This document shows positions 1-7,873 of a DNA stretch of 64,000 nt, one piece after another (position 1 is the first letter of the stretch; each line of letters opens with the position of its first letter). The notes under the pieces were generated by a model. The model had not been told where the DNA came from, made no database searches, and saw nothing but the letters and a program-made list of their open reading frames with translations. The position numbers and the translations under genes are program-made. Source of the stretch: Haladaptatus sp. DYF46 (GTDB taxonomy: Archaea > Halobacteriota > Halobacteria > Halobacteriales > Haladaptataceae); NCBI RefSeq assembly GCF_021083305.1, contig NZ_JAJFAY010000002.1:620001-684000 (forward strand). The letters are read 5' to 3'.

Positions 1-2
1 AC

Positions 3-374
3 TATCGGAACCCGCGAAACTACGGGGAGTTGGCCGACGCCCAGTTCAGCCACGAGGGGGTCAATCCGTCCTGTGGCGACGAACTGGAGTTCGACGTTTC
101 CCTCGAAGACGACGGCGAAACCATCGAACGCGTCGCGTTCCGCGGCGACGGTTGTGCCATCAGCCAAGCCAGCGCCAGCATGCTCTCACAGAAGCTTCCC
201 GGCATGACGCTCGACGAGGTGGAGGCGATGGACCGCGACGACGTTATCGACATGCTCGGCGTCGAAATCAGCCCGATGCGTGTCAAGTGCGCCGTGCTGG
301 CCGAGAAGGTCGTGCAGGACGGAGCGGAGATTTACGAGGGCGAGAAGGACGACGGACAGACGACGACCGAATAA
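3..374 (+). CDS. sufU: SufU/NifU-type Fe-S cluster assembly scaffold, 5' truncated by window edge
   Basis: The reading frame is open from the first bases, and the first residues resemble the family N-terminus (YRNPRNYGEL before DAQFSHEG), so the true start lies upstream of the window. The family carries nascent Fe-S clusters, or zinc-dependent sulfur transfer with SufS. Three ligand cysteines are visible in their usual settings: NPSCGDEL, GCAISQAS and VKCAVL. The acidic C-terminal tail is typical of haloarchaeal proteins. Sulfur-relay partners would be upstream and cannot be seen. Confidence 0.88.
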   Translation, partial: YRNPRNYGELADAQFSHEGVNPSCGDELEFDVSLEDDGETIERVAFRGDGCAISQASASMLSQKLPGMTLDEVEAMDRDDVIDMLGVEISPMRVKCAVLAEKVVQDGAEIYEGEKDDGQTTTE

Positions 375-498
375 CCGGCCACGTCCGTCGGTGGGGACGA
401 CTTATTTCGATCCGTTCGAATCCGATTTTCCGTGCCGATACCGAAACGAGCAGTCACAACGGGGATACGAATCGGAATTCCCGCGACCATCTCGAAGA

Positions 499-508
499 TT
501 TATATAAC
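499..508 (+). promoter_or_regulatory. TATA-box for the 570 gene
   Basis: A TTTATATAAC box sits about 65 nt before the ATG. Transcription would start near 530 and give a leader of about 40 nt. Confidence 0.5.
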
Positions 509-569
509 CAGTCGGACTCATCACGAACGAGTGAAAACACGTCCCGTTTCCGCTCAGGAGTTCTAACGG

Positions 570-1106
570 ATGACAAACGACGAAATCACGGTCGAACAGT
601 TGCGAGAATCAGCCGAACTGCGAATGGTATGGCCCGGCCTCGTCGCCCTGTCGCTTTTCCTTCCGTGGGTCAGCGTTTCCGGACTGTTCAGCGCACAGGT
701 CACGGGTATGAAGATGGATTTGGGTATCGTCATGTTCGTTCTCGCCGTCGGAATCGCGATTTCGACCCCGTTTCTGGAGAAACGACAGGAGCGATTGGTG
801 TGGTTGATCGGCGGAATCCTCCTCCTCTTGCTCGTCCTCGGGACGACGGCGAACATCTACGATTCCATCGACCAGTACGATACCCGGATGCAGGGCAACA
901 TATTCCAAGACGCGGTGTCGATAGATTTCGCGTACGGTGCCTACATCGCCATCGTCGGGTCGCTTGCGGCAGTCGTCGTCGGCTACCGTATGGACGGGTC
1001 CGAAACGGGAACGGAAACGGTATCGGAGGAATCCATCGACGAGGAGGATCCACGGGAAGTAGTCGAATCGGGGACCGGTACCCGATCGGAAGAGCAGATG
1101 CGGTAG
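570..1106 (+). CDS. Uncharacterised four-helix membrane protein
   Basis: The protein is 178 aa with four predicted membrane segments (about residues 22-42, 50-68, 77-95 and 122-141) and a 35-residue acidic cytoplasmic-type tail rich in Glu, Ser and Thr. I do not recognise the family. It stands alone between the SufU-type gene and convergent radA, with its own TATA box. ATG570 is the first in-frame start after that promoter. Confidence 0.7.
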   Translation: MTNDEITVEQLRESAELRMVWPGLVALSLFLPWVSVSGLFSAQVTGMKMDLGIVMFVLAVGIAISTPFLEKRQERLVWLIGGILLLLLVLGTTANIYDSIDQYDTRMQGNIFQDAVSIDFAYGAYIAIVGSLAAVVVGYRMDGSETGTETVSEESIDEEDPREVVESGTGTRSEEQMR

Positions 1107-1176
1107 ACGCTGTCCGGATTTTGAAGAGCGAAATCGAAGGAGAATAAAAGTCGCGGTCGGATGACGGTACGGCCGT

Positions 1177-2208
1177 CTATTCCGGCTTCAGACCGCCGTC
1201 CTGAACGCGCATGACCGCTTCGCCGTCCGCGAGGTTCGGCGCGTCCACGAGTCGAACGATACGCTTGTCACCCTTCGATTTGCGGAGGTACATGCGGAAC
1301 GTCGACTTGTGTCCGAGGATGTTCCCACCGATGGGTTGAGTCGGGTCGCCGAAGAACGAGTCGGGGTTGGACGAAACCTGATTCGTCACCACGACTGCGG
1401 TGTTGTACAGGTTGCCGACCTTGTCGATGTCGTGCAGGTGCTTGTTGAGTTTCTGCTGGCGAGTGGCGAGCTGTCCACGGCCGACGTACTCGGCGCGGAA
1501 GTGGGCCGTGAGGCTGTCGATACAGACCAGTCGGACGGGCCAGTCGCCGTCCTCGTGTTCGCCCGCGAGTTCCTGTGCCTTCTCCGCGAGGAGCATCTGG
1601 TGGTTGGAGTTGAACGCCTTCGCCACGTGAATCTTTTCCAGTATGTCGGCAATGAGTTCGTCCATCGCCTCGTCGTCGTCCGGCGAGCCCTCGATTTCGC
1701 GGTCGTCCATCGTGGCCTGAATGGCCTCGTCCGGCAGGCCGCGAACCATGTCGTCGATACGCTCAGGACGGAACGTGTCTTCGGAGTCGATGAAGATGAC
1801 GCTGCCGTGCAGGCCGCCCTGCTCGGACGGCAACTGGACGTTCACGGAAAGCTGGTGGGTGATCTGGGACTTCCCCGAGCCGAACTCACCGTACACTTCG
1901 GTGATGGACTGCGTCTCGACGCCGCCGCCGAGGAGTTCGTCCACCTCGTCGATCTGCCAGCTGAGCTTGCCGATTCGCTCACGTCGTTCGAGCACCTGAG
2001 AGCCGGTTTCGAACCCGCCGATATCGGCTTCCTTTCGGGCGGCCTGAATGATGTCGGCGGACGTGCTCTCGCCGACGTCGGCGGTGTTGCTGAGTTCGCC
2101 GGGACTCGCGACGGCGAGGCTCTGATAGGAATCGAATCCCGCTTCGTTGAGTTTCTCTGCCGTTGCTGGACCGACGCCGGGGAGTGCTTCGAGGTCTACG
2201 TCTGCCAT
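1177..2208 (-). CDS. radA: DNA repair and recombination protein RadA
   Basis: The archaeal RecA/Rad51 recombinase polymerises on single-stranded DNA and catalyses strand exchange. The 343 aa match the usual length. There is an N-terminal helix-hairpin-helix domain (residues 5-60, [12 protein letters not shown]), Walker A GEFGSGKS (107-114), Walker B LVCIDSL, and DNA-binding loop regions [13 protein letters not shown] and [13 protein letters not shown]. No intein is present. The ATG lies about 30 nt from a strong TATA box, indicating a leaderless mRNA. A T-rich stretch just past the stop (around 1143-1150, read on the minus strand) could terminate transcription. Confidence 0.97.
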   Translation of the reverse strand: MADVDLEALPGVGPATAEKLNEAGFDSYQSLAVASPGELSNTADVGESTSADIIQAARKEADIGGFETGSQVLERRERIGKLSWQIDEVDELLGGGVETQSITEVYGEFGSGKSQITHQLSVNVQLPSEQGGLHGSVIFIDSEDTFRPERIDDMVRGLPDEAIQATMDDREIEGSPDDDEAMDELIADILEKIHVAKAFNSNHQMLLAEKAQELAGEHEDGDWPVRLVCIDSLTAHFRAEYVGRGQLATRQQKLNKHLHDIDKVGNLYNTAVVVTNQVSSNPDSFFGDPTQPIGGNILGHKSTFRMYLRKSKGDKRIVRLVDAPNLADGEAVMRVQDGGLKPE

Positions 2209-2233
2209 TGTACTCCTGTCTTGTTCCCCTCAT

Positions 2234-2242
2234 CATATAAAC
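2234..2242 (-). promoter_or_regulatory. radA TATA box (leaderless promoter)
   Basis: On the minus strand the sequence reads GTTTATATG, 26-34 nt upstream of the radA ATG, so the transcript should begin at or next to the start codon. Confidence 0.7.
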
Positions 2243-2341
2243 CCCCGTTAACAGCAGAGTGAAAGTGAAAATGGAGGGCGGAATCGGGGTTCACGAATCG
2301 GAAGGAAAGCCTTTAGATACGAAGAAGAGTCGGCGTGCGAA

Positions 2342-2947
2342 CTACTCCCACGGGTGCTCGTGGGAGGAGTCAGGCCAGAGCGGATACCAGTACTGTTCGT
2401 CGGATTCGATTTCGAGTTCCCCGTCCATGTTGCTCCGGAGTTTGAACTCGGCGGCGGAGTCGCGCTCGTGGCCGCGCTGCGGTGCGAACGGGTAGTACGC
2501 CCCGCGGCGAAACGAGTACAGCCAATAGACGTAGTTCCCGTCGCGTTCGAACCCGAATATCGCGGCGAGGAGGCGCGACCCGTAGCCCTCCTCGACGAAC
2601 GTGTCCGCCGCGAAGTGGACGCTCGTCACGAGGTCCTCCGGGTCGTCGTCTTCGAGGACGAACCACGAGTAGCCGTGACTGTCCACGTGCGCGGTCGCCT
2701 CGGTTCCGGTCTCCTCCTTTCCCGCGTCGAGGATGGCGTGTACTTCGTCGACCGCGGCCTGAAAGTCGGTGCTATCGACCTCGGAGAAACACAGGGCTGC
2801 CTGCCCGACCGACTCGTAGCCGAGGTCAGCTTCCATGGTGACGTAGGCCGTACTCATCCCGAAGAGGTCCTCCGGGTCGGCCGCACGTCCCGCGTCCGTC
2901 TCGGCACGGATGCCGAGCACCTCACGGATGCCGTCGAATAATCCCAT
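2342..2947 (-). CDS. PspAB-like protein (PspA-associated)
   Basis: The 201-aa soluble acidic protein begins MGLFDGIREVLGI and contains PEDLFGMSTAYVTME, which I associate with the PspA-associated PspAB family. That family accompanies HtpX and PspA in actinobacteria and haloarchaea and is linked to envelope stress. An htpX gene follows 0.6 kb away on the same strand, separated by an oppositely oriented lipoprotein gene. No catalytic motif is visible. The family name is from memory of sequence resemblance. Confidence 0.7.
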   Translation of the reverse strand: MGLFDGIREVLGIRAETDAGRAADPEDLFGMSTAYVTMEADLGYESVGQAALCFSEVDSTDFQAAVDEVHAILDAGKEETGTEATAHVDSHGYSWFVLEDDDPEDLVTSVHFAADTFVEEGYGSRLLAAIFGFERDGNYVYWLYSFRRGAYYPFAPQRGHERDSAAEFKLRSNMDGELEIESDEQYWYPLWPDSSHEHPWE

Positions 2948-3000
2948 ACCGAGGTGTACGGAGTCGGAGCGGAAAAAGGGAAGCGATGTTTATGTGGCAG

Positions 3001-3009
3001 TTAATAAAG
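3001..3009 (+). promoter_or_regulatory. TATA box for the DsrE-like lipoprotein gene
   Basis: TTAATAAAG lies 26-34 nt upstream of ATG3035, the leaderless spacing. Confidence 0.5.
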
Positions 3010-3034
3010 AGTATTCCAGCCGTCCGTAAAACCG

Positions 3035-3565
3035 ATGGGAACGCATTCCCGGCGCCGGTTTCTCGAACTGGCAGGTGTCGGCACGGCCGTCGCGCTCGCG
3101 GGGTGCTCGAACATGCCCGCCGAGAGCGAGGGCACTGCCACCACGACGGAAACCACGACGTCGACAGCGACGACCGAGACCGACGACGAAACCACGGGGA
3201 CGGAAGAACCCACGGAGACCACGATGAGTTCAGTATTTCACTTCAGTGAAGGGGACGAGTATCAGAAACACGCGGTGGCGAACGTCGCCAACCTGTTGAA
3301 CGACGACTCGACGGACACGGAAACCATCGCGCTCGTCGCGAACGGCGTGGGCGTCAAACTCCTCACGACCGACTCCACCGAGGCGGAGAAGGTGAAATCG
3401 CTCGCGGAGAAGGGCGTGACGTTCAAGGCATGTCACAACAGCATGAACAAGCTCAACTACGCGAAATCGGACCTCCTCTCCGGCGTCGAAGTCGTCCCCG
3501 CGGGCGTCGGTGAACTCACGAAGCTACAGGCGAAAAAAGGATACGCCTACATCAAGACGCCGTAG
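3035..3565 (+). CDS. DsrE-family Tat lipoprotein
   Basis: The 176-aa secreted protein has a twin-arginine signal (RRRFLELAG), a lipobox ending LAGC at about residue 23, and a Thr/Glu-rich linker to about residue 68. The C-terminal domain of about 105 residues resembles DsrE/DsrF sulfur-relay folds: IALVANGVGVKLL, then LAEKGVTFKACHNSM with a single conserved-type Cys, and a final AGVGELTKLQ.GYAYIKTP. It is probably anchored on the cell surface. DsrE-type proteins move sulfane sulfur or bind metals; which applies here is unknown. It is nested between PspAB-like and htpX on the opposite strand. Confidence 0.75.
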   Translation: MGTHSRRRFLELAGVGTAVALAGCSNMPAESEGTATTTETTTSTATTETDDETTGTEEPTETTMSSVFHFSEGDEYQKHAVANVANLLNDDSTDTETIALVANGVGVKLLTTDSTEAEKVKSLAEKGVTFKACHNSMNKLNYAKSDLLSGVEVVPAGVGELTKLQAKKGYAYIKTP

Positions 3566-3579
3566 CGTCGATCGTAGCG

Positions 3580-4470
3580 TCAGTACGACTCCATCTCGCG
3601 TTCCATGTCGCGGAGTCGCTCGACCCGCGCTTCGGTGCTCGGGTGCGTGCTGAACAGTTTGCTGATGAACCCGGCCTTCGCGGGGATGATGAAGAACGCG
3701 TTCATCTCCGACTGCTCGCGCAGGTCCTCCTTCGGAACCCTGTCCATCCCGCCGTCGATGGTCAGCAGGGCCGACGCGAGCGCGGACGGCTTGCCCGTAA
3801 TCGACGCCCCGCCGCGGTCGGCGGCGAACTCGCGGTAGCGCGAGAGCGCGCGGATGAGGAAGTAGCTGATAATCCACACCGCGAGCGACGCGAGGATGGC
3901 GACGAAGACGGGAACTTGGTTGTTACCCCGGTTGTCACCGCCGCCGCCACCGAACAGCCAACCCCAGCGGACGATCATGAACGCGATGGTCGAGAGGAAC
4001 GACGCGATGGTCATCACCATCACGTCGCGGTTCTTGACGTGGGCGAGTTCGTGTGCGAGTACGCCCTCCAGTTCCTCCTGATTCAGCGTCTGGAGAAGTC
4101 CCGTCGTCACGCAGACGGCGGAGTTTTTCTGCGAACGCCCGGTCGCAAAGGCGTTCGGCACGCGCGTGTCGGCGACGGCGACCTTCGGCTTCGGCAGGTC
4201 GGCCTGCTGGCAGAGCCGACTAACCGTCGCGTGGAGGTCCGGACGTTCTTCTTCGCTCACTTCGTGGGCACCCATGCTCCACAGCGCCAGTTTGTCGCTG
4301 AAGAACAGTTGGCTGAACGCAAATGCGAACATGCCGATGAGTATCAGGGGAAGAGCACCCTTTCCGAAAACAACAGACAGTGCTCCGATGAACACGATAT
4401 ACAGCGCGAACAGGAGGAACATCGTTAGGCCCATCCGGGCTCGAAGTCCCCAATCTGCCTTCCATTTCAT
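3580..4470 (-). CDS. htpX: HtpX-type membrane zinc metalloprotease (M48)
   Basis: HtpX degrades misfolded membrane proteins. The protein has 296 aa, two N-terminal membrane segments (about 14-36 and 40-57), the zinc motif HELAH at 140-144, two more hydrophobic segments after it, and a probable third zinc ligand Glu in YREFAADRGG. A Gly/Asn loop (GGGGGDNRGNNQ) separates the inner helices. The start is supported by a TATA box about 27 nt upstream. Together with the PspAB-like gene it suggests an envelope-stress pair. Confidence 0.92.
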   Translation of the reverse strand: MKWKADWGLRARMGLTMFLLFALYIVFIGALSVVFGKGALPLILIGMFAFAFSQLFFSDKLALWSMGAHEVSEEERPDLHATVSRLCQQADLPKPKVAVADTRVPNAFATGRSQKNSAVCVTTGLLQTLNQEELEGVLAHELAHVKNRDVMVMTIASFLSTIAFMIVRWGWLFGGGGGDNRGNNQVPVFVAILASLAVWIISYFLIRALSRYREFAADRGGASITGKPSALASALLTIDGGMDRVPKEDLREQSEMNAFFIIPAKAGFISKLFSTHPSTEARVERLRDMEREMESY

Positions 4471-4492
4471 GCTTCAGTCTAGGCATTCCGAC

Positions 4493-4501
4493 CGTTTAAA
4501 G
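4493..4501 (-). promoter_or_regulatory. htpX TATA box
   Basis: The minus strand reads CTTTAAACG, centred about 27 nt upstream of the htpX ATG. Confidence 0.55.
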
Positions 4502-4668
4502 ATTCGTTGACCCATGTGAATCAGTAGCAATCGAAGTCACACGCTTTTATTCGTCACTCGATATGTGACACAAAGATCGATTATTCCATTTCGTAGAGGC
4601 CAGAACGCTTACCCCCGGAGACGGATTACAGGGAGTATGTTCTCGTTTGAACCGGCGAGGGTATCTCG

Positions 4669-5550
4669 ATGACCGGCACGGTCGTTTTAGCCGGTAGCCT
4701 CGACCGGACCGGTCGCTGGCTCGCCAAACACCTCACCGAAACGGGGTGGGACGTTACTTGCATCAGTCTCTCGCGGGCGAACTGGGAGCTTGGAGGATAT
4801 CGGGGGATTTCCTTTCGCGCGGCGGATTTGACCGAACAGGTCGAAACAGCGGAGGCGATTTCGACGGAGGATCCCGACGCGGTCGTCCACTGGGCGACGC
4901 TGCCGTCGCCGGAGCGCCACAGCGGGATGCGAATCTTCGAGAACAACGTCATCGGAGCCTACAACGTCCTCACCGCCGCGGGACGGGCGAACGCCCGCAT
5001 CGCGTGGGCGTCGAACGAGAGCGCCTACGGCTTCCAACTCGCGGGGGAACCGACCCTCCCCGAGTATCTTCCGTTGGACGAGGAACATCCGCTTCGGCCG
5101 CAGGACCCGTACGGAACCTCGAAGGCCGTCGGCGAGCAGATCGGTGCGATGGTCGCCCGACGATACGGCGTCCCCGTCGCCTCGATTCGGGGGTCGTGGG
5201 TGCAGTTCCCCACGAAGTACGACTGTCTCGACGCCCGGGACAACCTCGCGACCGGCGCGGGGAACTTCTGGTCCTACGTGGACGTTCGAGACGTCGTGAC
5301 GGCAATCGAGCGGGCCATCACGGTGGACTTCGACGGACACGAACCGTTCATCGTCTCGGCGGCGGACAACTACCTCGACGAACCCATCGAAGACGCCCTG
5401 ACCGAGTTCTTCGGCGGGGTTCCGGAACGGAGTACCATTTCGGGGGCGGATTCGGCGCTTTCGACCGAGAAAGCCGAGTCGATGCTCGGATGGACGCCGA
5501 CCCATTCGTGGCGCGATTCCGTCGATGAGGACGAGTTCGTCATGCCGTGA
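4669..5550 (+). CDS. NAD-dependent epimerase/dehydratase (extended SDR)
   Basis: The 293-aa Rossmann-fold enzyme is of the UDP-sugar epimerase type. The active-site YGTSK (Tyr/Lys pair) is clear, with an upstream Ser in WASNESAYG. The N-terminal glycine motif is altered (VVLAGSLDRTG instead of GxxGxxG), so cofactor binding may differ. The C-terminus has the usual substrate-side LGWTPTHSW region. The gene is monocistronic, and substrate cannot be inferred from context. Similar genes in haloarchaea are annotated only as NAD(P)-dependent oxidoreductases. Confidence 0.85.
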   Translation: MTGTVVLAGSLDRTGRWLAKHLTETGWDVTCISLSRANWELGGYRGISFRAADLTEQVETAEAISTEDPDAVVHWATLPSPERHSGMRIFENNVIGAYNVLTAAGRANARIAWASNESAYGFQLAGEPTLPEYLPLDEEHPLRPQDPYGTSKAVGEQIGAMVARRYGVPVASIRGSWVQFPTKYDCLDARDNLATGAGNFWSYVDVRDVVTAIERAITVDFDGHEPFIVSAADNYLDEPIEDALTEFFGGVPERSTISGADSALSTEKAESMLGWTPTHSWRDSVDEDEFVMP

Positions 5551-5560
5551 GCCTTCTACA

Positions 5561-5570
5561 GGCTTAAAAG
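5561..5570 (+). promoter_or_regulatory. TATA box of the NMD3-taw2 operon
   Basis: GGCTTAAAAG lies 23-32 nt upstream of ATG5593 and just past the stop of the preceding gene, fitting a leaderless transcript. Confidence 0.55.
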
Positions 5571-5592
5571 CGAGAACGACATAGAACCGTCA

Positions 5593-6702
5593 ATGACCGA
5601 TTCTGGCGAATTCTGCCCGAACTGTGGCGACCCCATCGAGGTCGACATCACGGAACGGGACTATCCGACCTCCGCCTCCCCGCGCGAGCGAAAGCTCTGT
5701 GATTCGTGTTACTTCGATCGATTCGACCTCGTGGACGCGCCGGAGCGAATCGAAGTCCGGGTGTGTGCACAGTGCGGTGCGGTGTACCGCGGCCGACGCT
5801 GGGTGGACGTGGGCGCGCGAGATTACACCGACATCGCCATCGAAGAGGTGAGCGAAGCGCTCGCGGTCCACGTCGACGCCCGCGACGTGTCGTGGCAGGT
5901 GGAACCCGAACAGATAGACCCGAACACGATTCGGATGCACTGTTACTTCTCCGGCGTCGTCCGCGACACGCTGATGGAGGAGGAGATCATGGTACCCGTG
6001 ATGATCGCCCGACAGACGTGTACCCGCTGTGGGCGAATCGCGGGCGACTACTACGCCAGCATCGTGCAAGTACGCGGCGTGGACCGAACGCCGACACCGG
6101 AGGAGGAGAAGCGCGCCCGCGAAATCGCCAACGAAATCGTCGCGGACATGGAGGCGACGGGCGACCGGAACGCCTTCGTTACCGAGATGGACGAGACGCC
6201 AGACGGCCTGAACATCAAGGTCTCGACCACCAACATCGGCAAGAAGATTTCGAGCAAACTGGTCGAGGAATTCGGCGGGAGCTTTTCCGATGCTGAAACC
6301 CTCGTCACGGAGGACGAGGACGGCAACGGAGTGTATCGCGTGACCTACGCCGTCCGCCTGCCGCCGTTCACGCCCGGCGATATCATCAGTCCCGACGACG
6401 ATGGGCCGGTCCTCGTCAGGAGCGTGCAAGGAAACCTGAAGGGCCGACGGATTACCACCGGCGAGGAGTACGAGGCCAAGTTCGGAAACGAGGACGCCGC
6501 CGACGCCCGCAAATTGGGGACCATCGACGACGCCGAGGAGACGACGCTCGTCGCGGTGACGGACGAACGCGCGGTACAGGTGCTGGACCCGGAGACCTAC
6601 CGGACCGAGACGATTTCCAAACCGTCGTACATGGACGAGGACGCGGAGACGGTTCCGGTGTTCAAGGGTCGGTCGGGACTGTACGTGGTCCCTGATGCGT
6701 AA
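5593..6702 (+). CDS. NMD3 family ribosomal-subunit protein
   Basis: The 369-aa protein is the archaeal counterpart of eukaryotic NMD3, the 60S export adaptor. The N-terminal zinc-binding part has CPNCG, CDSCYF, CAQCG and CTRCG pairs, followed by the family's basic and beta-rich middle and an acidic C-terminal domain. Archaea lack nuclear export, so its role is probably in large-subunit maturation or translation. It overlaps the next gene by 8 bp, suggesting translational coupling with a tRNA modification enzyme. Confidence 0.9.
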   Translation: MTDSGEFCPNCGDPIEVDITERDYPTSASPRERKLCDSCYFDRFDLVDAPERIEVRVCAQCGAVYRGRRWVDVGARDYTDIAIEEVSEALAVHVDARDVSWQVEPEQIDPNTIRMHCYFSGVVRDTLMEEEIMVPVMIARQTCTRCGRIAGDYYASIVQVRGVDRTPTPEEEKRAREIANEIVADMEATGDRNAFVTEMDETPDGLNIKVSTTNIGKKISSKLVEEFGGSFSDAETLVTEDEDGNGVYRVTYAVRLPPFTPGDIISPDDDGPVLVRSVQGNLKGRRITTGEEYEAKFGNEDAADARKLGTIDDAEETTLVAVTDERAVQVLDPETYRTETISKPSYMDEDAETVPVFKGRSGLYVVPDA

Positions 6703-7696
6703 CCTCGCCGTCCTCGTGGCGAAACCGCGCGCCGAGGACACCATCGCGGAACTGGAAGCGGACGGCGTCTACGACGCCTCCCGGAAGGTTCGCGAACACG
6801 ACGACGAACTGGTCGAACTGCCCGTGACCGCGCGGCCGACCGAAACGGGGTTCGAGGGGATACTCGAACAGTCCGATCCGGAGTTCCGACACACCGACCT
6901 CGACTCCCTGCTTCGGGAACGCGGCTGGACGGACGACGAAATCGACCGCGCCCCGAAGTCGTGGGCCGTCATCGGGGACGTGATTCTCGTCCAGTGCGAC
7001 GACTGCCCGCGTCCCGAGGAGGTCGGCGAGGAACTCCTCGCCATTCACGGGGAAGCCGGAACCGTCCTCGCCCGCTGCGGGATTTCCGGCGAACACCGGG
7101 AACCCGACGTGACCGTCATCGCGGGGGCGGGCGACACCGAAACCGTCCACACCGAACACGGGACGAAGTACGCCCTCGACCTTCGCGAGGTGATGTTCGC
7201 CCCCGGCAACCAGCGCGAGCGGTCACGGATGGGAAACATCGTCTCCCCCGACGAACGCGTCTTCGACATGTTCGCCGGAATCGGCTACTTCGCGCTCCCG
7301 ATGGCCCGCGCCGGGGCGCGGGTGACGGCCGTCGAGCGCAACCCGGCGTCGTTCAAGTACCTCGTGGAGAACACCATGCTGAACGACGTTCCGCACCGCA
7401 TCGACGCCTACCGCGCCGACTGCCGGGAGATGACGGACGTGAGCGCGGAGCGCGTCGTCATGGGCTACTACGACGCCCACGAGTATCTCGACACGGCGTT
7501 GCGCGCCCTCGAACCCGGCGGAGTCGTCCACATGCACGAGACGACGCCGGAAAACCGACTGTGGGAGCGTCCGGTTTCGCGACTCGAATCGGCGGCCAGC
7601 GAACGCGGCCGCGAGATCGAACTCCTCGACAAACGTCGCGTCAAAAGCCACAGCGAGGGCGTGTGGCACGTCGTCATCGATGCGCGGGTCGATTGA
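6695..7696 (+). CDS. taw2: tRNA(Phe) wyosine aminocarboxypropyltransferase, Taw2 type (Trm5/Tyw2 family)
   Basis: The 333-aa class I SAM-fold enzyme has the family motifs MFAPGNQRERSRM and DMFAGIGYFALPMARAG. Trm5 methyltransferases carry an NPP motif in the catalytic loop; here the equivalent is MGYYDAHEYLD, and the end reads GVVHMHE and GVWHVVIDA, as in Taw2/Tyw2. Taw2 transfers the 3-amino-3-carboxypropyl group of SAM to 4-demethylwyosine at position 37 of tRNA(Phe). Trm5 is the alternative annotation. The start codon overlaps the NMD3 gene end. Confidence 0.78.
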   Translation: MRNLAVLVAKPRAEDTIAELEADGVYDASRKVREHDDELVELPVTARPTETGFEGILEQSDPEFRHTDLDSLLRERGWTDDEIDRAPKSWAVIGDVILVQCDDCPRPEEVGEELLAIHGEAGTVLARCGISGEHREPDVTVIAGAGDTETVHTEHGTKYALDLREVMFAPGNQRERSRMGNIVSPDERVFDMFAGIGYFALPMARAGARVTAVERNPASFKYLVENTMLNDVPHRIDAYRADCREMTDVSAERVVMGYYDAHEYLDTALRALEPGGVVHMHETTPENRLWERPVSRLESAASERGREIELLDKRRVKSHSEGVWHVVIDARVD

Positions 7697-7739
7697 GAGA
7701 GTGTAGTGGCGAAGCGGATCGAGCTGTTGGGGGGAAAAC

Positions 7740-7748
7740 CTATTAAAG
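7740..7748 (+). promoter_or_regulatory. TATA box of the 27-aa microprotein gene
   Basis: CTATTAAAG lies 20-28 nt upstream of ATG7768, the leaderless promoter spacing seen for other genes in this window. Confidence 0.55.
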
Positions 7749-7767
7749 ATGAAGCGTTCGTTGACGT

Positions 7768-7851
7768 ATGGACAGACAAAAGTGGATTTCGCTGTTCTTC
7801 GTCCTGCTGATGCTGAGTTCGGGCGTCGCTTACGCCGTCACGCTCATATAG
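7768..7851 (+). CDS. Small single-helix membrane/secreted protein (27 aa)
   Basis: The short frame begins MDRQKWISLFFVLLMLSS and ends VAYAVTLI before TAG. A short charged N-terminus is followed by one hydrophobic segment, like a signal anchor. A TATA box at leaderless distance and an intergenic position between two well-defined genes argue that it is expressed. No known function. It could also be a bare signal-peptide-like ORF, and conservation in relatives would decide. Confidence 0.6.
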   Translation: MDRQKWISLFFVLLMLSSGVAYAVTLI

Positions 7852-7873
7852 CCGCGGTGAACGGAATCGCGGG

